Below, in pieces: positions 18,524-28,031 of a DNA stretch of 64,000 nucleotides. The position numbers and the translations under genes are program-made. A model generated the notes under the pieces. It was not told the DNA's origin. It did no database searches and was given only the letters and a program-made list of their open reading frames with translations. This DNA comes from an uncultured Clostridium sp. (lineage in GTDB: Bacteria; Bacillota; Clostridia; Clostridiales; Clostridiaceae), in assembly GCF_947039605.1 (NCBI RefSeq), contig NZ_CAMQZG010000003.1, positions 1-64,000 on the forward strand, read 5' to 3'. Within the stretch, counting starts at the first letter, position 1; every line of letters starts with the position of its first letter.

Positions 18524-18537
18524 AGGTATTCAAATGA
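18454..18537 (+). CDS. Possible 27-codon leader ORF coupled to the ECF gene
   Basis: ATG at 18454 opens a 27-residue frame (MKLNLVFKISDLTELYP then KKGMRTEVFK) whose TGA overlaps the ECF start as ATGA. It begins about 13 bases after the predicted transcription start and has no good ribosome site of its own (TCGGTATTCTT). The GGTATTCnnATGAA context is repeated at the ECF start. The peptide matches nothing I know. Coupling to the ECF gene is suggested by the overlap; chance occurrence is quite possible. Confidence 0.3.
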   Translation: MKLNLVFKISDLTELYPKKGMRTEVFK

Positions 18538-19316
18538 ACACAAAGACGAGAAGGTCATCTCGCACAAAAACAAGGAAATTAGTTGTAATAGCTATGCTAT
18601 CAGCAATATCTATCTTCCTTGGAATCTCAGGACTCGGATTTATAACACTCCCCCCTGTAAAGGCTACTATAATGCATATACCAGTAATAATTGGTGCAAT
18701 TATAGAAGGTCCTATCGTTGGTGCTTTAATTGGTTTAGTATTTGGATTATTTTCAATCTACCAAGCTTTTGCAGCACCTACACCTACAAGTTTTGTATTT
18801 TGGAATCCAATAATAGCAATTCTACCAAGAGTATTAATTGGTGTTGCTAGTTATTATATTTATATTGGAGTTTTAAAATCAACAAAGCGAAATATTAAAG
18901 TCACAGCTATTATAGGTGGACTTATACTTGGGATTTTAGGATTTCTCTCTGCTACTGGTATTCTAGAAATGTTAGGAGTTACTACTAAAATAGCTCATAT
19001 AGCTGGAATGATACTTGGGGTTGTCCTTTTTATTGGTGTCATAGTTATTTCACTTAATGTAAAAGGTAAAAACAAACCAGAAGTTTTATCTATTGGAGTT
19101 GCTGCTATTCTAGGAACTATGGTAAATACAATTGGGGTTCTTGGGTTAATCTACATTATTTATCTAGATCAATACGCAAGAGAGCTTCATATGTCTTCTG
19201 AATTAGCTAGTGCATCAATTTTGGCAGTAGGCGTAACAAATGGAATTCCTGAGGCGTTTATATCTGCAATAATAACTATTCCAGTAGTTCTTGCGGTTAA
19301 AAAAATAAGAAAGTAA
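18534..19316 (+). CDS. ECF transporter S component (substrate-binding membrane subunit)
   Basis: 260 residues with six or more hydrophobic helices. The N-terminal pattern (RKLVVIAMLSAISIFLGISG), a small-residue-rich TM1 and the later HIPVIIGAIIEGPIVGALIGLVFGLFS stretch are typical S components, which bind a vitamin or precursor and share the EcfA/A'/T energising module encoded elsewhere. It is longer than BioY, ThiT or RibU (about 170-200). The substrate cannot be fixed by eye; pantothenate or another pantoate/beta-alanine compound is a weak guess from the downstream beta-aminopeptidase-like gene. Strong CGGAGG ribosome site. It has a possible structured leader and is followed 34 bases later by the peptidase gene. 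Confidence 0.85.
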   Translation: MNTKTRRSSRTKTRKLVVIAMLSAISIFLGISGLGFITLPPVKATIMHIPVIIGAIIEGPIVGALIGLVFGLFSIYQAFAAPTPTSFVFWNPIIAILPRVLIGVASYYIYIGVLKSTKRNIKVTAIIGGLILGILGFLSATGILEMLGVTTKIAHIAGMILGVVLFIGVIVISLNVKGKNKPEVLSIGVAAILGTMVNTIGVLGLIYIIYLDQYARELHMSSELASASILAVGVTNGIPEAFISAIITIPVVLAVKKIRK

Positions 19317-19350
19317 TTAAATTAAAATATATATTTTAGGGGGGATTTCT

Positions 19351-20316
19351 TTGATAGAAATAAAAATACAAGATATTGAGGGATTCAAATTAGGACATGC
19401 ATCCAATCATGAAGCTAGTACAGGTTGCACTGTTATTCTTGCTGAAAACGGTGCTAGTGCAGGGGTTGCTGTCAGAGGTGGTGCTCCAGGGACTAGAGAA
19501 ACTGATTTACTAGACCCAAGTGAATTAATTCAAGAAATTCATGGATTAGTTCTTGCAGGAGGTTCTGCTTTTGGCTTAGATGCTTCATCAGGGGTAATGG
19601 AATATCTAGAAAAAAAAGATATTGGTTTTGATGTTACCGTTGCAAAAGTTCCAATAGTTTGTTCAGCTGTATTATTTGACTTAGCTTGTGGTAGTGCTAG
19701 TATTAGACCAGATAAAGAAATGGGAATACAATCTTGTATCAATTCAGAAACTTATACTGATAATATAAATGGAAATATTGGTTGTGGCACTGGTGCCACA
19801 ATAGGTAAGTTTTTTGGTCCCTCATCTGCTATGAAAGGTGGATTTGGAAGTTATGCAGTTCAAGTTGGTGATTTGAAAATTGGTGCTATTGTTGGAGTTA
19901 ATGCACTTGGTGATATTAAAGATCCTAGTACAGGCAAAATAATAGCTGGTGCTATAAATTTAAATAACGAATTTATAGATACAGAAAAAACTATGTTTAC
20001 AATGCAATCTGAATCTCAAAATGCTTTTAAAGGTAATACCACAATTGGTGCAATTATTTGCAATGCAAAATTATCTAAAGCAGAAAATAAAAAAATAGCT
20101 TCTATGGCACATAATGCTTTTGCTAGAACTATATACCCTGCACATACTATGTTTGATGGAGATACAATATTTTCTCTCTCATCAGGTAAAAAGGAATATG
20201 ATGTAAGTCTTATAGGTTCACTTGCTACACATGTTATGCAAGAAGCAGTTTTAAATGCTATAAAGAATGCTAAATCAATTTATAATTTTAAATCTTATAC
20301 TGATTTAATAAAATAA
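19351..20316 (+). CDS. P1 family (DmpA/BapA-type) self-processing aminopeptidase
   Basis: 321 residues of the peptidase family S58/P1, N-terminal nucleophile hydrolases that cut themselves into two chains and remove N-terminal D- or beta-amino acids. Seen: an early VRGGAPGTRETDLL, HGLVLAGGSAFGLDAS, GCGTGATIGKF, and the processing-site region GNTTIGAIICNAKLSK (about 229-244), where the Thr of NTTIG is the probable nucleophile (in DmpA it is Ser). The start is TTG at 19351 after AGGGGGGATTTC. No signal peptide, so cytosolic. It is co-directional with the ECF gene and ends at a strong terminator. True substrate unknown. Confidence 0.88.
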   Translation: MIEIKIQDIEGFKLGHASNHEASTGCTVILAENGASAGVAVRGGAPGTRETDLLDPSELIQEIHGLVLAGGSAFGLDASSGVMEYLEKKDIGFDVTVAKVPIVCSAVLFDLACGSASIRPDKEMGIQSCINSETYTDNINGNIGCGTGATIGKFFGPSSAMKGGFGSYAVQVGDLKIGAIVGVNALGDIKDPSTGKIIAGAINLNNEFIDTEKTMFTMQSESQNAFKGNTTIGAIICNAKLSKAENKKIASMAHNAFARTIYPAHTMFDGDTIFSLSSGKKEYDVSLIGSLATHVMQEAVLNAIKNAKSIYNFKSYTDLIK

Positions 20317-20328
20317 TATAAAAATAAA

Positions 20329-20350
20329 AGAGGAGCAGTTTTGCTCCTCT
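20329..20350. terminator. Bidirectional terminator between the aminopeptidase and LTA-synthase-like genes
   Basis: Stem AGAGGAGCA/TGCTCCTCT with a 4-base loop, T-rich on both outer sides; the two genes converge here. Confidence 0.88.
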
Positions 20351-20354
20351 TTCT

Positions 20355-22340
20355 CTATTTAGTAACTTCTATTTCTGGTGTTTTAGATAACATTTTTCCA
20401 TACATACCTTCTTGTCCAACTTCTATAGTTTTAATATTATCATCAAACCCTGTAGCAATTATTCTCTCACCATTATCATAAGTTGTTTTTATAGGCTTTC
20501 CATTAACTAAAACTACACTAGCTCGTGTTAAATTCTCCCCTTCAATTGTTAATTGATTACCTTCAATAATAGCTTTTGTTACTTTTATTGGTTCTAGACC
20601 CAACTGTATATCAGTCTTTTTATATAGATCTTTATCAAGCAGATAATTTTCTCCATATAACTGATCATATTGTATATCTTTTAAATACTCATCATACTTA
20701 GCATTACTTGAATATGCTTTATGAAATGACGGCATCATACCACCTTGTATTCCAGCAACATCAAATATATAAGTTGATAATTGATATGCTTGAATATCCT
20801 TTTCTATTGGCTTAATTCCTGTATTGCTCCAAATAAAGTATTCTGTATCATACTTTTGATCTGAAGGATAATTTGCAGGGTCATACACAACATCAAGTGC
20901 TGGTAAATGATCTCCATACATAGCTATAACTGTTGGTTCTCCTGATTTTTCAACATAATCAATAAGTGCACCAACATAATCATCTACTTCTTTAGCCTTA
21001 TCAAGATACTCTTGAATTTGATTTTTTTCTATTTCACTAATATCTCCACTAACTGTATACTTCTGTGCTGCATAATCATCATCATAAGGACCATGGCTCT
21101 CCACTGCAACATTAAATATAAATTGTGGGTTATCTGATTTCATAAGATCTTCTATAGGTACTAAATTATTCATATCACTTGGATAATCATATTTCATTTG
21201 TAAATCATCCATATACTCTTTAGTTACTAATTTATCAAAACCAAAGTTTGCATATACCTCATCTCTATTATAGAAATTACCAGTATAGTTATGAATTGCA
21301 GTAACATCATATCCTTGATTTTTTAAAATATATGCCATACTCTCAACAGGTTGTTTTCTTAATATTGTATTATTAGGAATTTCCCCTGGTCCAAGATTAT
21401 TAGCTGAATATCCAGTAAGAACTTCAAACTCACTTCGAACTGTACCACCACCAAAAGATGGAACTCTTATAAGTCCATTTGGACCTTTTTCTTGTATTTT
21501 TCTTATATTAGGCATTGGATCTTCTGAAAACTCAACACCTTTTAATCTATATGGATCAATAAAAGATTCTAACTGAACAACTATTATATTAGGTTTCTTT
21601 GTATTTCCAGAAACAGCCTGTATTTCTTCATCCATCTTCGTTTTAATTTCATCTACCCTAACTTCTGAATAAGTTTCAGGCTTATTTGGTATCAACTCTT
21701 TTGCAGAATCTATAAATGATACCAAATAACCATTTACTCCATACGTACTTGTTAAGTCCCATCTATATAGTTTTATATTATCTTTTTCTCTATTATACTT
21801 ATACGCCACAACTGTACATAAAATAGCTGGTATTATAAGAAATACTATATTTCGTACATAGCTAAAAGTATCATTTTTCTTTTCCTTTTTGAATAAAATA
21901 ATTATCCCTATGATAAACCCAATCAATATTAAAGCCATTAATATGATTTCTACTAAACCTAGATATTCTCCAGCAATAGCTAGTCCATCTTTTATAGAAT
22001 ATATATCAGCCGCTGTAAATGGACTTCCTCTAAATTTCATAACAACAGCACCAGCTATTCCAAATATTAATACCAGTCCTGCAATTACTGTATATACAGC
22101 TTTTGTCTTTTTAAACAAAAATGCTAATGATGTAATACTTAGTACAATCGTTATATTTAATAAAAACATAGTAAAGTGAGCTGTAACAAAAGTTGTAGCT
22201 TTTACTAATGATCCTCTTTGCATTATTTCTATTACTAAAGTTATTACTATTGATAATAGTATCAATATACCAGCACTTTTTAAAACACTAAAAATATTCT
22301 TTTTATTTAACTTATCCTTTAAATTATTCAAATTCATCAT
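20355..22340 (-). CDS. LTA synthase family sulfatase (polyglycerol-phosphate type transferase)
   Basis: 661 residues. Five membrane helices lie in the first about 190 residues, followed by an extracellular sulfatase/alkaline-phosphatase fold: NIIVVQLESF (metal Glu258), nucleophile Thr300 in GGGTVRSEFEVLTG and the metal-binding YGDHLPA (about 475). This is the LtaS layout, at the same residue numbers as Staphylococcus LtaS by my count. The last about 85 residues form an extra beta-sandwich-like module (KVTKAIIEGNQLTIEGENL), not present in LtaS and possibly an IPT/Ig-like wall-facing domain. It probably builds or modifies glycerol-phosphate polymers from phosphatidylglycerol. The Met-Met start follows GGGGAGAGGA. 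Monocistronic. Confidence 0.88.
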   Translation of the reverse strand: MMNLNNLKDKLNKKNIFSVLKSAGILILLSIVITLVIEIMQRGSLVKATTFVTAHFTMFLLNITIVLSITSLAFLFKKTKAVYTVIAGLVLIFGIAGAVVMKFRGSPFTAADIYSIKDGLAIAGEYLGLVEIILMALILIGFIIGIIILFKKEKKNDTFSYVRNIVFLIIPAILCTVVAYKYNREKDNIKLYRWDLTSTYGVNGYLVSFIDSAKELIPNKPETYSEVRVDEIKTKMDEEIQAVSGNTKKPNIIVVQLESFIDPYRLKGVEFSEDPMPNIRKIQEKGPNGLIRVPSFGGGTVRSEFEVLTGYSANNLGPGEIPNNTILRKQPVESMAYILKNQGYDVTAIHNYTGNFYNRDEVYANFGFDKLVTKEYMDDLQMKYDYPSDMNNLVPIEDLMKSDNPQFIFNVAVESHGPYDDDYAAQKYTVSGDISEIEKNQIQEYLDKAKEVDDYVGALIDYVEKSGEPTVIAMYGDHLPALDVVYDPANYPSDQKYDTEYFIWSNTGIKPIEKDIQAYQLSTYIFDVAGIQGGMMPSFHKAYSSNAKYDEYLKDIQYDQLYGENYLLDKDLYKKTDIQLGLEPIKVTKAIIEGNQLTIEGENLTRASVVLVNGKPIKTTYDNGERIIATGFDDNIKTIEVGQEGMYGKMLSKTPEIEVTK

Positions 22341-22447
22341 TTTGAATTAATCCTCTCCCCTCAAAATAAATACTCTCATAATTATATCATCTAAACTTTA
22401 ACTAACTGTTTCAAGATATAAAAGTTAATATAAATATAATAAAAAAA

Positions 22448-22479
22448 CGATATTTTGGAATTTAATTTCCAAAATATCG
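22448..22479 (-). terminator. Terminator of the Ca/Na exchanger gene
   Basis: Stem CGATATTTTGGAA/TTCCAAAATATCG, small loop, then TTTTTTT on the reverse strand. Confidence 0.9.
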
Positions 22480-22489
22480 CTTTAATTTT

Positions 22490-23455
22490 TTAATTTCTCA
22501 TAATTATATAAATTGTATAAACTATATAAACAAAAATAAGTACAAATCCTTCTTTTTTTGATATATGCTTACTTTCTTTCTTATTAAGTATAATTGAAAG
22601 AACTAAAATTAATGTTATAACTATAAGTAATATCAAGTCAAATGCTAATGCACCACCAACTGCTATTGGTGATATGACTGAAGATAAACCAAGTATTAAG
22701 ACTATATTAAATATATTAGAGCCTAATACATTTCCAAGTGCAATTCCATTTTCACCTTTTCTAGCAGCCACAACGGATGTAACCAGCTCTGGCAGTGATG
22801 TTCCAATAGCTACAATTGTTAATCCTATTAATTTTTCACTCATTCCAAGCGATATTGCTATTGCAGATGCATTTTTCACTACTAAATCTCCACCAAAAAC
22901 TATTAATATGACACCTAGTATAGAGAATAATACTTTTGGAACTACTTTTACATCTTTATAATTTTCTCTATCATCATTTTCATCTTCATTTGCAGTACTT
23001 TTTTTACTACTATAAATTAAGAACCCTATATAAATTACAGCTATTGCAAGAAGAATAACTCCCTCAACTCTTGATAAACTTCCTGTACCACCAAATATAA
23101 ATATTAAAATATATAAAAGGACTGTAACAGCTAAACTAAGTAATAAATCAAATTTAACTAAATTCTTTTTTATTATAAGTGGACTAACTAAAGCAGTCGC
23201 ACCTAAAACTATAAGTGTATTGAAAATATTTGATCCTAAAACATTACCTACAGCAAGTCCATTACTTCCATTCATTGCCGATGTTAAGCTTACTGATAAT
23301 TCTGGCGCACTTGTCCCAATAGAAACTATTGTAAGCCCTACTATTACAGACGGAATTCCAACTTTTTTTGCTATAGATGATGCACCATCAACAAAAAAGT
23401 CTGCTCCTTTTATAAGTAAAATAAAACCTACCACTAAAAATATATAATTAACCAA
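22490..23455 (-). CDS. Calcium/sodium (or proton) exchanger, CaCA family, YrbG-like
   Basis: 321 residues with about ten membrane helices in two inverted halves. The two alpha repeats are clear: GTSAPELSVSLTSA then GNVLGSNIFNTL (about 46-80), and GTSLPELVTSVVAA then GNVLGSNIFNIV (about 213-250). The acidic residue (PEL) in each is the ion ligand. An acidic cytosolic loop (ENDDRENY) joins the halves. The start is TTG at 23455 behind GAGGGGGG. Monocistronic. Cation specificity (Ca2+ versus other divalents) cannot be read from sequence. Confidence 0.93.
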   Translation of the reverse strand: MVNYIFLVVGFILLIKGADFFVDGASSIAKKVGIPSVIVGLTIVSIGTSAPELSVSLTSAMNGSNGLAVGNVLGSNIFNTLIVLGATALVSPLIIKKNLVKFDLLLSLAVTVLLYILIFIFGGTGSLSRVEGVILLAIAVIYIGFLIYSSKKSTANEDENDDRENYKDVKVVPKVLFSILGVILIVFGGDLVVKNASAIAISLGMSEKLIGLTIVAIGTSLPELVTSVVAARKGENGIALGNVLGSNIFNIVLILGLSSVISPIAVGGALAFDLILLIVITLILVLSIILNKKESKHISKKEGFVLIFVYIVYTIYIIMRN

Positions 23456-23531
23456 AGGTTAACCCCCCTCTTCTTTAAGTATGTAATTACAAATAGTATA
23501 ACACAAAATTTAGCCTTATTCCCAAATCTTA

Positions 23532-23577
23532 AAATCAAAAAGAAGAAATAGCTACCGCCATTCCTTCTTTTTGATTT
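23532..23577 (-). terminator. Terminator of clpB
   Basis: Long stem AATCAAAAAGAAG.../...CTTCTTTTTGATT with a loop of about 20 bases; T-rich arm on the reverse strand. Confidence 0.85.
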
Positions 23578-23582
23578 ACATA

Positions 23583-26180
23583 TTATTTTTTATTAATAAT
23601 GATATTTTCATCTTTAACATCTACAAGTGCAGTATCTCCTGCAATTAAATCTCCGCCTATTATTTTTTTAGCAAGGCTTGTTTCAAGAACATTTCCAATA
23701 AATCTTTTTAATGGTCTTGCTCCATAAACAGGATCATACCCTTCTCTTGATAATAATTCTTTAGCTGCATCTGTAAGTTCAAGTTTAATATCTCTCTCCA
23801 TAAGTCTTTTAGCTGTTGAACCAACAAATATATCAACTATTTTTTTTATTCCTTCATTGCTTAAAGGTTTAAACATTATAATATCATCAACTCTATTTAA
23901 GAACTCTGGCTTAAATCTAAGTTTCATTTCATTCATTACAGAGTTTCTTATTCCCTCTTCAATATCTTCTGATTTATTTTCTAGTAAATATTGACTCCCT
24001 ATATTGGATGTCATTATTATTATTGTATTTTTAAAATCTACAGTCTTACCTTTATTATCAGTAAGTCTTCCATCATCTAATATCTGTAGAAACATATTAA
24101 ATACATCTGGGTGAGCTTTTTCAATTTCATCAAATAATATAACTGAATATGGATTTCTTCTTACAGCTTCAGTTAATTGTCCACCTTCCTCATATCCAAC
24201 ATAGCCTGGAGGTGGTCCTACAAGTCTAGAAACTGCTTGTTTTTCCATATACTCTGACATATCAACTCTAATAATATTGTCTTCACTATCAAATAAATTT
24301 CTAGCAAGAGTTTTAGCAAGTTCAGTTTTACCGACTCCTGTTGGTCCAAGGAATATAAATGAACCTATTGGCTTATTCTCATCTTTAAGCCCTGCTCTCG
24401 CTCTAATAACTGCATTTGCAACAGCAGTAGTAGCCTCATCTTGACCAATTACTCTTTCTCTTAATTCATCTTCTAATCTAAGTAGTTTTTCTTTTTCACC
24501 CTCAACAAGCTTTGTAACTGGAATACCTGTCCATTTTGAGATTATTTCTGAAATTTCGTTCTCAGTTACTTCCTCTTTAAGAAGTGCCTCTCCATTTCCT
24601 TTGTCCATATTTTCTTCTTTTTCTTTAATTGCTTTTGAAAGTTCTGGGATTTTCCCATATTTAAGTTCTGCAACTTTATTTAAATCATACTCTCTCTCTG
24701 CTGTTTCTATATCAGCTCTAACATTTTCAAGTTCTTTTTTTAATTCCCTTACTTCTGTTATATGTGATTTTTCTTTTTCGTACTTAGCAGTTAAAGCATC
24801 ATTTTTCTCTTTAAGATTTGCAAGTTCCTTTTCTAAATCTATTAATCTTTTAACTGATGCATCATCATCTTCTTTAGAAAGTGCTTCCCTTTCTGTTTCA
24901 AGCATAAACAATTTTCTTCTTATAATATCTAAGTCAGTAGGAAGAGAATCTATTTCAGTTCTTATCATAGCGCCTGCTTCATCAATTAAATCTATAGCCT
25001 TATCAGGCATATATCTATCTTTTATATATCTATCTGAAAGTTTAGCTGCTGCTACAATCGCTGAATCATGAATTCTAATTCCATGATGTATTTCAAACTT
25101 TTCTTTAAGCCCTCTTAAAATAGAAATTGTTTCTTCAACATTTGGTTCCTCTACTCTAATAGGTTGGAATCTTCTCTCAAGTGCCTTATCTTTTTCAATA
25201 TACATTCTGTATTCATCAAAAGTTGTTGCACCAATACAATGAAGTTCTCCTCTAGCAAGCATAGGTTTAATTAAATTCCCAGCATCCATTGAACCTTCTG
25301 TTTTACCAGCACCAACAATAGTATGAATCTCATCTATAAATAAGATAACTTTTCCATCAGCTTGTTCAACTTCTTTTAAAACAGCTTTAAGTCTTTCTTC
25401 AAATTCACCTCTATATTTTGCCCCCGCAATAAGTGCTCCCATATCAAGTGAAATAATAGTCTTATCTTTTAATCCCTCAGGAATATCACCTCTTACAATT
25501 CTTTCAGCAAGACCTTCTACAATCGCAGTTTTACCAACACCTGGCTCACCTATTAAAATAGGATTGTTTTTAGTTCTTCTTGATAGAATTCTAACAGCTC
25601 TTCTAATTTCGTCATCTCTACCTATAATTGGATCTAACTTATTTTTTTTAGCAAGATCAATTAAATTTGTACCATATTTAGCTAAGGCCTCATATGTTCC
25701 TTCTGGATTGTTAGTATCAACTCTTTGATTTCCCCTAACACCTTGTAACACGCTTAAAAATTCATCTTTTGAGATATTATTTTTTTCTAGTACTCTACCA
25801 ACAGCACCAACTTTATCAATTTCCATCATAGCAAGCATAACATGCTCTACACTTATATAAGAATCACCAAATTCTTTAGATAACTCTTCAGCTCTAATTA
25901 AAACTTCATTAATTCTTCTACTAGCTACAACTCCACCTGATTTAGCAGCTTCACCTAAGATTTTAGGCATCTTATCAAGCTCTATATGAACATCATTTTT
26001 CATTATACCTATATTCGTTCCCATTTTTTCGATTATATTAGGAATAAGGCCATCTTCTTGATTTACTAAAGCTGAAAAAAGATGAATAATATCTACTTGC
26101 TGATGATTATATTTTACAGCTGTATTATATGCTTCATTTAAACTTTCTTGTACTCTTAATGTCATTTTCTCTGCATTCAT
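23583..26180 (-). CDS. clpB: ATP-dependent disaggregase ClpB
   Basis: Hexameric AAA+ chaperone that, with DnaK, threads aggregated proteins. Order: Clp_N repeats (about 5-150), NBD1 with Walker A GEPGVGKT (211-218) and the pore loop [14 protein letters not shown], the coiled-coil M domain (about 400-530, the length that separates ClpB from ClpC/ClpA), NBD2 with GPTGVGKT and the [16 protein letters not shown] pore motif, and the D2-small C-terminal domain. 865 residues, full length. Strong AGGTGATTTAAAA ribosome site. The promoter region contains a CtsR-like direct repeat. Confidence 0.96.
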   Translation of the reverse strand: MNAEKMTLRVQESLNEAYNTAVKYNHQQVDIIHLFSALVNQEDGLIPNIIEKMGTNIGIMKNDVHIELDKMPKILGEAAKSGGVVASRRINEVLIRAEELSKEFGDSYISVEHVMLAMMEIDKVGAVGRVLEKNNISKDEFLSVLQGVRGNQRVDTNNPEGTYEALAKYGTNLIDLAKKNKLDPIIGRDDEIRRAVRILSRRTKNNPILIGEPGVGKTAIVEGLAERIVRGDIPEGLKDKTIISLDMGALIAGAKYRGEFEERLKAVLKEVEQADGKVILFIDEIHTIVGAGKTEGSMDAGNLIKPMLARGELHCIGATTFDEYRMYIEKDKALERRFQPIRVEEPNVEETISILRGLKEKFEIHHGIRIHDSAIVAAAKLSDRYIKDRYMPDKAIDLIDEAGAMIRTEIDSLPTDLDIIRRKLFMLETEREALSKEDDDASVKRLIDLEKELANLKEKNDALTAKYEKEKSHITEVRELKKELENVRADIETAEREYDLNKVAELKYGKIPELSKAIKEKEENMDKGNGEALLKEEVTENEISEIISKWTGIPVTKLVEGEKEKLLRLEDELRERVIGQDEATTAVANAVIRARAGLKDENKPIGSFIFLGPTGVGKTELAKTLARNLFDSEDNIIRVDMSEYMEKQAVSRLVGPPPGYVGYEEGGQLTEAVRRNPYSVILFDEIEKAHPDVFNMFLQILDDGRLTDNKGKTVDFKNTIIIMTSNIGSQYLLENKSEDIEEGIRNSVMNEMKLRFKPEFLNRVDDIIMFKPLSNEGIKKIVDIFVGSTAKRLMERDIKLELTDAAKELLSREGYDPVYGARPLKRFIGNVLETSLAKKIIGGDLIAGDTALVDVKDENIIINKK

Positions 26181-26216
26181 TTTTAAATCACCTCTTATAT
26201 TTTATATTATATTTTT

Positions 26217-26245
26217 ATAGTAATACTAATTTTTTTGAAAGTCAA
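26217..26245 (-). promoter_or_regulatory. Promoter of clpB
   Basis: On the reverse strand TTGACT (26240-26245), 17-base spacer, TACTAT (26217-26222), about 37 bases before the ATG. Confidence 0.65.
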
Positions 26246-26256
26246 AATGATTGAAA
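26240..26256 (+). promoter_or_regulatory. Candidate CtsR operator over the clpB -35 box
   Basis: AGTCAAA-ATG-ATTGAAA resembles the CtsR heptad direct repeat (RGTCAAA, 3-base gap, RGTCAAA). The first half is perfect and the second matches 5 of 7. It overlaps the -35 box, the usual position for repression of clp genes in Firmicutes. Confidence 0.5.
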
Positions 26257-26385
26257 TATCTTTTCATACTACCTTTTGTCAATTTCTTATCATTTTTATA
26301 CAAATAAAACAGACCTGATGTTGTTATTAATAGCATTAGTTGATATTATAATAATGTATATTAATTTTAAAAAGGGGTGTTTTTA

Positions 26386-27918
26386 TTGCAATTAACAGTA
26401 TTTGATTTTACGCAAGAAAGTATTTCATTGCTACAAGAATTAAAAGCTGATTTAAATTCAGCTTCAGACATATTAGATGATTTTTTCTTCGCACTTCTTG
26501 AAAATAACTGCGATGGTTTTTTTAATATTTCAACAAGAGTTAAATCTAGACTTAGTTTGAAAGAAAAAATTATAAGAAATAACTATTACTTATCTTATAC
26601 TACTCCAGAAGAGTTGTTTTCAAATCTTTCTGATTTAATAGGTGTGAGAATAGAATGTAGATTTATAGAAGATGAAGGAACTATATTTAAATATCTAAAA
26701 TCTTCATTCACACATACCAGCAAAGATGGATATAGTTATTCTCCTCTAGCGCCTAACATAAGATTAGACCTTAGAGAAGAACAACCACTTCGTCAAAAAA
26801 ATGGTTTTGTATTATATCGAATTGATGCTTATATAAAAACAGAAGAACATACATTCAATTTTGAACTTCAAATCAAATCAATGGTTAACTTATTTTGGAG
26901 TGAGATAGAACATAAAGTTATATATAAAAATTATAATATGGTACTTGGAGATAAATTCTATAAGAGTATACTAAATTCCATTAAAAGTAACCTTTCAATG
27001 ATAGATAACCAACTATTAACAATATATAATCATATGAATGAGTTTAATAATTCTGATCATGTACTAAAAAAAGAACGTTTAGAAGATTTACTATCTAAAA
27101 TGATTTTTGATTTATATGCATCAAAAGTCAAAGAAGACCTTGGGATTTCAGTAGATTTTAGAAATGCTTGTGATATAATGGTCGATTACATATTTACAAA
27201 AAATAATTGTAGTACAGCACACGATCAGTATAATACATTTATAAAAACTTCTGTTCGATTAAATGAAATTTTTAAAAATGATATTTGTTTTAGGAGTTCT
27301 CTAATAATAGATAGACCAGTTGAATTTACTTCTGATTTTTCTTATGCTGTAGGAAATAAACTTTTAATTTCAATGAACAAAGATTTCCATTGGAATTTAT
27401 TCTTTAAAATCTTATTTGATATAGAACCTGGTGACCATGTAGAAGATTTTGAAACATTTATGAAATACCTAGAAACTATATTATCAAATAGAGATAGTTA
27501 CCTTAATTTCTATTTAAAATTTACAAATGAACAAGTTACTACATTTAAACATGAATTTATTACAGCACTTTGCAATGCATTTCTTGCTGTAGATTCAATT
27601 GAATTTATCTATCGAGATAAATTATTAGAAATTTTTGAAACACTTGATGACCATTGTAAATTCATATGTGATGAAGTATCCTCATTTGAGCATTATTCAC
27701 TTTACCGAGAGATATATAATGAATATTTATATCTTAAAATACTTTCTATTTTCAACTGTTCAATAAGTGTACCAAATGCATTTGACTTTGCAGAAGAACT
27801 TAGAAAAAGCCAAAGTAAAATACGAATAACAACTAAAGGATTAAATTATATAAATTCTCTTGATAAAGAAAAAGCTGTTATAAGTACTAAGTTTTTAAAG
27901 TATATGTACATTAGATAA
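26386..27918 (+). CDS. RelA/SpoT-domain protein (possible alarmone synthetase) with an unknown C-terminal half
   Basis: 510 residues from TTG 26386; AAAAGGGGTG sits seven bases before it, while the GTG at 26377 lies within that site. Residues about 10-215 carry the synthetase fold: ATP-loop-like TRVKSRLSLKEKI, the metal aspartate in LSDLIGVRIECRF, and FELQIKSMVNLFWSEIEHKVIYK, which matches the ELQIRT...EH..YK core of RelQ-type enzymes. The GYRSLH-like substrate segment is replaced by DGYSYSPL. No HD hydrolase, TGS or ACT domain. Residues 216-510 are helical and unrecognised, far longer than in RelQ/RelP (about 210-230 aa in all). Monocistronic, divergent from clpB. Making of (p)ppGpp is inference from the fold. 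Confidence 0.8.
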   Translation: MQLTVFDFTQESISLLQELKADLNSASDILDDFFFALLENNCDGFFNISTRVKSRLSLKEKIIRNNYYLSYTTPEELFSNLSDLIGVRIECRFIEDEGTIFKYLKSSFTHTSKDGYSYSPLAPNIRLDLREEQPLRQKNGFVLYRIDAYIKTEEHTFNFELQIKSMVNLFWSEIEHKVIYKNYNMVLGDKFYKSILNSIKSNLSMIDNQLLTIYNHMNEFNNSDHVLKKERLEDLLSKMIFDLYASKVKEDLGISVDFRNACDIMVDYIFTKNNCSTAHDQYNTFIKTSVRLNEIFKNDICFRSSLIIDRPVEFTSDFSYAVGNKLLISMNKDFHWNLFFKILFDIEPGDHVEDFETFMKYLETILSNRDSYLNFYLKFTNEQVTTFKHEFITALCNAFLAVDSIEFIYRDKLLEIFETLDDHCKFICDEVSSFEHYSLYREIYNEYLYLKILSIFNCSISVPNAFDFAEELRKSQSKIRITTKGLNYINSLDKEKAVISTKFLKYMYIR

Positions 27919-27936
27919 TTAGGGCTTAGAGAAAGG

Positions 27937-27965
27937 AAAGATAAGAAAGCATATTTCTTATCTTT
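27937..27965 (+). terminator. Terminator of the RelA/SpoT-domain gene
   Basis: Stem AAAGATAAGAAA/TTTCTTATCTTT with a 5-base loop and more T residues after it. Confidence 0.85.
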
Positions 27966-28031
27966 TTTTGCATATTTTTTGAATTTAAATTTGATAGTTA
28001 GATTTTCAATTGTTTTATGATTTAAATAATC

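Noticed and set aside
24601..25071. Forward 156-residue frame opposite clpB
   Set aside because: Ser/Leu/Phe-rich mirror of the ClpB coiled-coil region; no ribosome site, no family.
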